The notes beneath the pieces are model-generated. The model worked only from the letters and a program-made list of their open reading frames with translations, was not told where the DNA came from and did not search any database. A stretch of DNA of 64,000 nucleotides from Deltaproteobacteria bacterium (GTDB lineage: Bacteria; BMS3Abin14): positions 26,289 to 90,288 of the forward strand of contig JAADHJ010000028.1 in the NCBI GenBank assembly GCA_013151915.1, given 5' to 3'. This document shows positions 58,219 to 64,000 of the stretch, piece by piece. Numbering within the stretch: the stretch's first letter is position 1; each line of letters starts with the position of its first letter. A program made the translations under genes and the position numbers.

Positions 58219-59457
58219 ATGAACCTTCTAAAAAACATAAATCCATTTTCCCGCTCACAGGGAAACGACCGTGGAGCCCCCCTCCTGAGCCCGGAGGAGT
58301 TCCGCGCCGTCCTCAGGCACGAGTGCGCCCGCTGCGACCGCAACTCCCACGAGTTCTCCCTGGTGACCCTGGATACGGCCGGTCAGGGTACCAGACGCAC
58401 AAACCACCTCATCCGGGAGATAATTCGGGTGATGAGAGCCACCGATGAGATCGGATGGCTCGGCATCTGCCGGATGGGCATCTTCCTGCCGGAAACGTCT
58501 GTGGAAGGAGCCTGGGCATTTGTCGGGAAGCTCCCCGATGGGATCAGCATCCGGGTCTACTCCTACCCTTCCAACTTCCCTTTCGAGGAGGGCAAAAGGA
58601 ACGGCAAGGATGATGGTTCGAAGGATGGGCGGCGTGCTTCGCGGCCGGACATCGGATCTTCATCTCCCCCCACAACCCCGTATGAGAGCGACCTTAAGAC
58701 CTATATCCACCACTCCGAAGACGTAAACGGAATCGCAAGCCTCATATACCCAAAGCGCCTCCCCGTGTCAAAGCGCGCCATCGACATCGCCGGCTCCCTG
58801 CTGGGCCTGACCATCCTGTCTCCCCTCTTCCTCGCAGTCGGGGCCTTCATCAAGCTTGTGTCCCCCGGCCCGGTCTTCTTCAAGCAGAACCGGGTGGGCT
58901 ACCTCGGCAGCCCCTTTACGATGTGGAAGTTCCGGACGATGAAGGTCAACGCCGACGCCTCTGTCCACGAGAAGCACCTGAACCACCTGATCAACAGTGA
59001 CGAGACCCTGACCAAACTGGACCTTGGGAAAGATAACCGACTCATCCCCCTGGCCGGGCTGATCAGAAAAACCTGCGTTGACGAACTGCCCCAGCTCATC
59101 AATGTGCTGTTGGGCGACATGAGCCTGGTCGGGCCCCGGCCCTGCATTTCCTACGAGGCCCGTGGGTTTCAACGCTGGCAGCACAGGCGCTTTAACGCCT
59201 TCCCTGGCATGACCGGCCTCTGGCAGGTGTGCGGGAAAAACCGCACGACCTTCAAGGAGATGATGAGGCTCGACATCCGATATTCCGAGGAAAGGTCCCT
59301 GTGGTCCGACACGTGGATCCTCGTCAGGACATTCCCCGCTATATTGACCCAGATCGCAGACAGCGTTGCGGGAAGGCGGAAGGCCGCCGGTACGTCGGCG
59401 CCGCAACGGGTCCGCTCACTGTCGTTTTCAAACTTCGTCCGGCAGCTTTTCCTCTAG
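58219..59457 (+). CDS. Polyprenyl-phosphate sugar-phosphate transferase with N-terminal cyclase-like domain
   Basis: 412 aa. Residues about 24-125 look like a degenerate GGDEF/cyclase-fold domain (RATDEIGWLGICRMGIFLPETSVEGA), not the usual four-helix membrane domain. A linker follows, then the bacterial sugar transferase domain (about 185-395): KRAIDIAGSLLGL helix, VFFKQNRVGYLGSPFTMWKFRTM, KTCVDELPQLINVLLGDMSLVGPRP and PGMTGLWQVCGKNRTTF. It should load the first sugar phosphate on undecaprenyl phosphate and start the repeat unit. Confidence 0.92.
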   Translation: MNLLKNINPFSRSQGNDRGAPLLSPEEFRAVLRHECARCDRNSHEFSLVTLDTAGQGTRRTNHLIREIIRVMRATDEIGWLGICRMGIFLPETSVEGAWAFVGKLPDGISIRVYSYPSNFPFEEGKRNGKDDGSKDGRRASRPDIGSSSPPTTPYESDLKTYIHHSEDVNGIASLIYPKRLPVSKRAIDIAGSLLGLTILSPLFLAVGAFIKLVSPGPVFFKQNRVGYLGSPFTMWKFRTMKVNADASVHEKHLNHLINSDETLTKLDLGKDNRLIPLAGLIRKTCVDELPQLINVLLGDMSLVGPRPCISYEARGFQRWQHRRFNAFPGMTGLWQVCGKNRTTFKEMMRLDIRYSEERSLWSDTWILVRTFPAILTQIADSVAGRRKAAGTSAPQRVRSLSFSNFVRQLFL

Positions 59458-60096
59458 GATTCCTGTACCGCCCGTCATTGCGAGTCACGCCAAAGGCGTG
59501 GCGGCAATCCCGCTAATCAAAACCCTTAACACAGAAATAAAGCTTGTCATTGCGAACCGTTTAATGTGTGAAGCAATCCCGAGGGTCAAAACCCTTAACG
59601 CAGTGCAGCCCTTGGAAGGCTGCTCCGCAGGGTTTACGTACGCAGAGGGCCGCAGAGAAAGTCAAAGGCTGTCTCATCACGCCATCGGCGTGACAAAGGA
59701 TGCGAAGTTAGATCGCATCCCCTCACCCAAGTTGCTGTTGATCCTTGTTGCCCTGGATGAAAGTGAACTTTAATCCAGGGTTCAAGGATAACCAGCCGAT
59801 TTCGGAGAAATCCTTCTCCCATCGGGAGAAGCTGGGTGAGGGAAAGTGAAGCGCTTCAAACTGTGGTGCAGTCTGGGATAGACTGCGCTGTGGTAAAAAT
59901 TATGCACTATTGCGGTACGCCGCTCCCAAACCCAAAGGTTTATGGTTTTCTCAGCGGCACTCCGCGATAGCACCTGGGAGAGGTGCCCCTAGCGGCCCTC
60001 TGCGTTAAAGATTTTTTCTGGACTGTTTTTCCCGTGAAACTTGAAACCTGGAACCTGAATTTAATATTTTCAAATGAACAAAGAGGAGAATACCTA
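59458..60096. repeat. Repeat-filled gap upstream of the sugar dehydrogenase
   Basis: No gene is seen. 59600-59635 and 59858-59895 are GTGCAGCC/GTGCAGTC hairpins. 59719-59842 is an inverse copy of the 125-bp element with a different end hairpin (CTTCTCCC/GGGAGAAG). 59944-60010 is the GATAGCACCT element. Confidence 0.85.
59719..59842 (-). repeat. 125-bp multi-hairpin element, copy b
   Basis: Bounded by CCTCACCCAA and a CTGGGTGAGG end, inverse of copies a and c, with CCTGGAT/ATCCAGG and ATCCTTG/CAAGGAT stems. One internal hairpin has been swapped for a CTTCTCCC/GGGAGAAG stem. Confidence 0.9.
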
Positions 60097-61146
60097 ATGA
60101 GTGATAAAATCCTGAACATTGGCGTCGTGGGCTGCGGATACTGGGGCCCTAACCTTATACGGAACTTCCACTCCCAGGAAGGGTGCAGGGTCAAGACGAT
60201 CTGCGACCTCGACGAGAACAGGCTGGCACACCTGGCCAACCTGTATCCAGGTGTCGGTACCACGACGGACCTCGACGAGGTGGTCAACGACCCGGAAATC
60301 GATGCTGTGGCTGTGGCCACGGCGGTGGATCTCCATTTTCCCCTCGCCAGGAGAAGCCTCCTTGCGGGCAAGCACACCTTCGTCGAGAAACCGATGACAT
60401 CATCGTCCGCCCACAGCCGCGAACTGGTCGATCTGGCCGATAGCCGGGGACTCACACTCATGACCGGACACACCTTCATCTATTCAGCGCCTGTCAGGAG
60501 AATCAAGGAGATTGTGGATTCCGGCGAACTGGGGGAGATCTACTACATAAGCTCCCGGCGACTGAACCTGGGGCTCTTTCAGAAGGACATCAATGTCACG
60601 TGGGACCTGGCGCCCCACGACATATCCATCATCCTCTACGTCTTCGGCTCCCCTCCCCTGTCGGTCAACTGCCAGGGCAGGGCCCACATCAACCCCGGCA
60701 TCGAGGACGTAACCAACCTCTCCCTCAACTTCGAGAACGGCGGATTCGCAACAATCCACTCATCCTGGCTCGATCCCAACAAGGTCCGCGAGATGGTCTT
60801 CGTGGGAAGCAAAAAGATGCTGATCTACGACGATACCGAGCCCCTGGAGAAGATCAAGATCTACGACAAACGTGTAGAGGCGCCACCGCACTACGACGAT
60901 TTCGCCGGCTTTCAGTACGCCTACCACTACGGCGACATGCTGGCGCCATACATCCAGCAGACCGAGCCCCTCAAGGTGGAGACCCGGCACTTCCTGGACT
61001 GCATCGAAACCGGCGAGACGCCCATGAGCAGCGGGCGGGACGGGCACTACGTCGTCCAGATCCTCGAGGCCGCATCGCGATCCCTGAAAGAGAACGGCGC
61101 CGCCGTGGACATCAACGGCAAGGCGGATTTCTCCGCCGCAAAATAA
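60097..61146 (+). CDS. Gfo/Idh/MocA-family sugar dehydrogenase (WlbA/WbpB-like)
   Basis: 349 aa. I start at ATG 60097 with AGAGGAGA upstream, giving MSDKILNIGVVGCGYWGPNLIRNF, a Rossmann NAD-binding start. EKPMTSSSAHSRELVDLA carries the EKP motif, and TGHTFIYSAPVRRIKEIV the substrate domain. The family includes UDP-N-acetylglucosamine or uronate 3-dehydrogenases, and the acetyltransferase encoded next supports a diacetamido-sugar pathway. Exact substrate is inferred. Confidence 0.9.
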   Translation: MSDKILNIGVVGCGYWGPNLIRNFHSQEGCRVKTICDLDENRLAHLANLYPGVGTTTDLDEVVNDPEIDAVAVATAVDLHFPLARRSLLAGKHTFVEKPMTSSSAHSRELVDLADSRGLTLMTGHTFIYSAPVRRIKEIVDSGELGEIYYISSRRLNLGLFQKDINVTWDLAPHDISIILYVFGSPPLSVNCQGRAHINPGIEDVTNLSLNFENGGFATIHSSWLDPNKVREMVFVGSKKMLIYDDTEPLEKIKIYDKRVEAPPHYDDFAGFQYAYHYGDMLAPYIQQTEPLKVETRHFLDCIETGETPMSSGRDGHYVVQILEAASRSLKENGAAVDINGKADFSAAK

Positions 61147-61598
61147 CCACGCGGAGAAGATCAAAGGCTGGCCTCACGCCCGCTCCTTCCAGTCGCTCAA
61201 GACGCAAAGAAGTTCAAAAACTTAACACAGTGCAGCCCTTGGAAGGCTGCTCCACAGGGTTCACAGGGTAACACAGGGTTAAGCTACTCCCCCTCACCCA
61301 ACCGCTCCTTGACAGGAGCGGGATTTCCTTGAAATCGGCTGGTTATCCTTGAGCCCTGGATTAAAGTTCGCTTTCATCCAGGGCAACAAGGATCAGCAGC
61401 AACTTGGGTGAGGGGATGCTCACTTCTTTGCGTCCTTTGCGCCTTTAGCGAGTCACGATGTAACGTGACGAGCGAGCGTGAGACAAAATACTTGAACCTC
61501 TACCTGTAGGCGAATTTGATCTAACCCCGTGACACCCTGTGACCTCTGTGTACCCTGTGTTAATAAGTTAGCTATTACTCAATCAAGGAGACGTTTCC
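61147..61598. repeat. Repeat-filled gap between the sugar-pathway genes
   Basis: 61221-61262 GTGCAGCC hairpin; 61289-61416 is a 125-bp element; 61530-61575 CCCTGTG-type short units ending GTTAATAAGTTAGC. No gene is seen. Confidence 0.85.
61289..61416 (+). repeat. 125-bp multi-hairpin element, copy c
   Basis: CCTCACCCAA/TTGGGTGAGG ends, CCGCTCCT/AGGAGCGG, GATTTC/GAAATC, CCTGGAT/ATCCAGG and ATCCTTG/CAAGGAT stems. Most symmetric copy. Confidence 0.92.
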
Positions 61599-62069
61599 AT
61601 GAAAAAGAACATAGCCCCCGACGTAAAACTGGGCAAGAACGTGAAGATCTTCGACTTCGTGAACCTTTACGGCTGCGAGATCGGTGACGACAGCAAGGTG
61701 GGCACCTTCGTGGAGATACAGAAAAACGCCAAGGTGGGCGCCAACTGCAAGGTTTCCAGCCACACCTTCATCTGCGAGGGGGTCACCATCGAGGACAACG
61801 TCTTCGTTGGCCACAATGTGACCTTCATCAACGACCGGTTCCCCCGCTCCACCACCGAATCGGGTGGGATGCAGACCGAGGCCGACTGGAACTGCGAGAT
61901 GACCCTGGTGAAGGAGGGCGCCTCCATCGGCTCCTCCGTCACGCTGCTGTGCGGGGTCACCGTAGGCGAGAACGCCATCATCGGCGCAGGCAGTGTGGTC
62001 ACCAGGGACGTCCCGGCCAACACTATCGTCGCGGGCAACCCGGCGAAGGTCCTGCGAAAGATCGAGTAG
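61599..62069 (+). CDS. Left-handed beta-helix N-acetyltransferase (WlbB/WbpD-like)
   Basis: 156 aa made almost wholly of hexapeptide repeats, with HTFICEGVTIEDNVFVGHNVTFINDRFPRS and a C-terminal IIGAGSVVTRDVPANTIVAGNPAKVLRKI. Close in pattern to WbpD/WlbB, which acetylate the 3-amino group of UDP-2-acetamido-3-amino-glucuronate. It works after the dehydrogenase encoded at 60097 and an aminotransferase that is not in the window. Confidence 0.92.
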   Translation: MKKNIAPDVKLGKNVKIFDFVNLYGCEIGDDSKVGTFVEIQKNAKVGANCKVSSHTFICEGVTIEDNVFVGHNVTFINDRFPRSTTESGGMQTEADWNCEMTLVKEGASIGSSVTLLCGVTVGENAIIGAGSVVTRDVPANTIVAGNPAKVLRKIE

Positions 62070-62183
62070 GTTTATCTCACGCAAAGCCGTGGTTCGGCAG
62101 GCTCACCATCCTGAGCTGAGTCGAAGGACAAAGCTCGCAAAGAAAATCAAGAACCTTAACGCAGAGTTTCGCAGAGAAGTCCG

Positions 62184-62777
62184 GTGAGGGGAATATTCTC
62201 CCAAAGATTAAAGGTTTTCTCTGCGACCCTCCGCGATAGCACCTTGGAGAGGTGCCCTCCGCGTAACTCTGCGTTAGGCTTTTCCAGGTTTTTCCAAAAC
62301 TCAAAACATAAATCTGAAACTGCAACTGAGGGAGAAATACTCATCATAGGTAAAACAAAAAATGTTTCTCTAATTTCCATAATTTGTTGGTCCAGTGCAA
62401 TTCTATTTTACCTGTGGGGAATATTGATGTTGTCGTCCCAAGACAGTTTAAGTTCAGGACATAGCTACCTATTGACCGTAGGCGCTGTAATGATGTTTGG
62501 CTGGGCTTTCCTTCTGATATGGGCCGACAGAGATCACTACTATCGAAAAGGAGTCTTTTTTATCACTGCTTTGGTGGGAGTTGCTTTACTGTTTGCCCAG
62601 CTGTACGGTTATTTCATTGGCGCCCTTCCTGTAAAAATAACAATGGTGACCGGAACCTTGTTGTTTGCATTAGTTGCTCTTTTTGCACTCAGTTATTTTG
62701 TCGCAAAACAGGCAGGATGCTCAAAAAGATACAAGCAGCACCTTATCTTGAAGCACCTGCTAACCCGAATCTTCTAG
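62184..62777 (+). CDS. Hypothetical membrane protein, start uncertain
   Basis: The open frame is 197 codons. The first 45 or so (RGIFSQRLKVFSATLRDS...) translate a dispersed repeat that is also found at 63080-63190, so the real protein probably starts near 62335-62430. The remaining part has four hydrophobic helices and no recognised motif. Base composition is visibly richer in A/T than neighbouring genes, suggesting transfer or a relic. No clear ribosome site or ATG is seen near the putative true start (the first internal in-frame ATG is around 62427). Confidence 0.5.
   Translation: MRGIFSQRLKVFSATLRDSTLERCPPRNSALGFSRFFQNSKHKSETATEGEILIIGKTKNVSLISIICWSSAILFYLWGILMLSSQDSLSSGHSYLLTVGAVMMFGWAFLLIWADRDHYYRKGVFFITALVGVALLFAQLYGYFIGALPVKITMVTGTLLFALVALFALSYFVAKQAGCSKRYKQHLILKHLLTRIF
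62205..62285 (+). repeat. GATAGCACCT element (about 75 bp)
   Basis: Runs from AAAGGTTTTCTCTGCGACC through GATAGCACCTTGGAGAGGTGCCC to CTCTGCGTTA, with an internal GCACCT/AGGTGC stem. Nearly identical to 63109-63185; diverged copies at 59944 and, inverse, 46150. Confidence 0.9.
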
Positions 62778-63403
62778 TTCGTTTCACGCCCGCTCCCTGG
62801 GGTCGCTTAAGCCGTTAAGCCGTCCCTCGACAAGCTCGGGACCGTGAGCCTGTCGAACGGCAAAGCTCACAAAGTAAAAAACAGCGTGACCACTCCCAGG
62901 TCACCCCACAGGGTTCACAGGGTTACACAGGGTAAGGCGCATCCCTTCACCAAAGCTATTGAGACCCTGCAGCTGGAGATGAAAGCAAGCTTTCATCGCA
63001 AACTGAAGTGTCTCAACAGCTGATTTCAGAGAAATCCTTCTCCCCTTCGGCAGGCTCAGGGCAGGCCCACAGGGAGAAGTCCGGTGAGGGGAATATTCTC
63101 CCAAAGATTAAAGGTTTTCTCTGCGACCCTCCGCGATCCGCGATAGCACCTTGGAGAGGTGCCCTCCGCGTAACTCTGCGTTACAGCTTTTCCAGAACTC
63201 AACCCGAAAAAATAGTCAGGTTAATTTGAATTAACCCTGTGTACTCTGTGCACCCTGTGTTAATAAGTTAGCTTTTCCCAAAACCCTGCTTGTCGAGGGG
63301 AGCCCGTCGGACGACGCGGCGGTTGTCCATATAGGTTCTGACTGCTAGAATTATAGCTTCGATGGACGTTGGTGAGAAGGACAGGAGATTAAGATAAGGA
63401 TTA
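62778..63403. repeat. Repeat-filled gap before the GxxExxY gene
   Basis: 62944-63091 is a diverged 125-bp element with exchanged internal stems. 63080-63190 repeats 62170-62285, including a GAATATTCTCCC stretch and the GATAGCACCT element. 63228-63275 has CCCTGTG-type units. No gene is seen. Confidence 0.85.
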
Positions 63404-63808
63404 CTAATAACCATTGATAATCCGATGGATTCCATCACGCAAAGAAGGCGTATTAAAGTTTATCAGTAAGCCAACCCTGAAACCGCTCAGTCTCAAGTAC
63501 GATAATAATTGGGCTTTATGCACTGGGCAGATTTTTTCGACCACTTTCAATTCCACGATCACAGCATCCTGTACTAAAAGATCAATTCTAAAACCAATAT
63601 CAAATTTCATTTTCCCGTATTTTATGGGCAATCCAACTTGCGATTTTACATCTAATCCTTTGTTTCTCAGTTCGTAAACTAAACAAGCCTCATAGACGCT
63701 CTCAAGTAACCCTGGGCCAAGTTTAGTATGGACCTTCATGGCGGAATGGACGATCTGTCCACTATAATGATTTTGAAGATTAGCGCTCTTCGTTATTAGT
63801 TGATTCAT
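63404..63808 (-). CDS. GxxExxY family protein
   Basis: 134 aa. KLGPGLLESVYEACL contains the family motif GxxExxY, and the rest has the nuclease-like fold pattern (IDLLVQDAVIVELKVVEKI, a D...E-x-K arrangement, then HKAQLLSYLRLSG). Such proteins are often found alone in rRNA or repeat-rich regions, function unknown. The gene lies in A/T-richer DNA between repeat clusters and opposite to the polysaccharide genes, so a separate acquisition is likely. Confidence 0.9.
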   Translation of the reverse strand: MNQLITKSANLQNHYSGQIVHSAMKVHTKLGPGLLESVYEACLVYELRNKGLDVKSQVGLPIKYGKMKFDIGFRIDLLVQDAVIVELKVVEKICPVHKAQLLSYLRLSGFRVGLLINFNTPSLRDGIHRIINGY

Positions 63809-63839
63809 GACACAAACCGAATTTGCAAAAAACCTGCCA

Positions 63840-64000
63840 AAAGAGTTGACTTGAATAAACCCCGTGGAACTCTGCGTACCCTGTGCACCCTGTGTTAATA
63901 AGTTAGCTTTTCCCCAAAACCCAGTCTGTAGGGATATTCAGTCTGATTTGATCTAACCCTGTGACACCCTGCGTACCCTGTGCACCCTGTGTTAATAAGT
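63840..64000 (+). repeat. CCCTGTG-type units at the window end
   Basis: Two closely spaced copies of the ACCCTGTGCACCCTGTGTTAA segment ending in AATAAGTTAGC, at 63855-63912 and 63953-64000. The second is cut by the window edge. Confidence 0.85.

Noticed and set aside
63008..63229. 73-codon plus frame in the terminal repeat field
   Set aside because: It consists entirely of repeat elements also found at 59944 and 62205.
61500..64000. Recurring short segments near the window end considered as CRISPR or attachment sites
   Set aside because: Spacing is irregular, units are themselves internally repetitive, no cas or integrase gene is present, and orientation varies.

Overview
The window looks like a chromosomal contig from an anaerobic, respiratory Gram-negative bacterium, most like the former Deltaproteobacteria (Thermodesulfobacteriota/Desulfuromonadia-type lineages). 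The reasons are multihaem c-type cytochromes next to NrfD-type quinol modules, citramalate-route isoleucine synthesis, an archaeal-type phosphoglycerate mutase homologue beside homoserine dehydrogenase, and sigma54/enhancer-binding-protein control of an exopolysaccharide locus. The lineage is inferred from gene content only; there is no rRNA or tRNA in the window.

Layout. From about 49.5 kb down to 1, nearly all genes lie on the minus strand. Read in transcription order these are: DUF2065 and SpoIID-like genes; queA and tgt; yajC-secD-secF; recJ-galT; a GDP-mannose pyrophosphorylase/phosphohexomutase-like fusion, ftsB and a GAF-GGDEF protein; nitrilase-like, tsaB and rimI; a small YdcH-type protein; a branched-chain amino-acid cluster (ilvD, ilvB, ilvN, ilvC, psd, pssA, leuA, leuC, leuD, leuB); the aspartate branch (hom, apgM-like, lysC) and cimA; a respiratory block (13-haem NapC/NirT-type cytochrome, a DUF2339-like membrane protein, two complete tetrahaem cytochrome/Fe-S/NrfD modules separated by a seven-repeat protein); a ComEA-like protein; and cysE-iscR-iscS, cut by the window edge. 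From 49.7 kb the plus strand carries two sigma54 enhancer-binding regulators, an exopolysaccharide export/assembly operon (Wza-like, outer-membrane barrel, Wzz, BY-kinase, NusG-like), an initiating sugar-phosphate transferase, and two genes typical of diacetamido-uronic-acid sugar synthesis.

How the parts work together. The amino-acid block supplies nearly all steps to leucine, valine and isoleucine (by citramalate), with LeuCD and LeuB probably shared between the leucine and citramalate routes. The cytochrome block would move electrons between the menaquinone pool and periplasmic or outer-surface carriers. In the exopolysaccharide block, a strong -24/-12 promoter precedes the second regulator and the export genes, a weaker one precedes the sugar transferase, and both have upstream 16-bp palindromes of the form GGGAAA-N4-TTTCCC. 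This suggests one small regulon.

Unusual structure. Intergenic DNA is crowded with several dispersed repeat families: (1) a mosaic of small hairpins bounded by GTAAAAAGTC/GACTTTTTAC, some copies of which supply stop codons, starts or terminal codons of biosynthetic genes; (2) heptamer/octamer arrays (GGACTCT, GTTCAAG, TTGGACG types); (3) a roughly 125-bp multi-hairpin element bounded by CCTCACCCAA/TTGGGTGAGG with paired compensatory stem changes; and (4) several shorter elements that fill most non-coding DNA from 59 to 64 kb. The best candidates for undescribed biology are the seven-repeat FxxWLLSxExL protein inside the respiratory block, the GGGAAA-N4-TTTCCC/sigma54 regulon, and the hairpin-mosaic repeats at gene boundaries.
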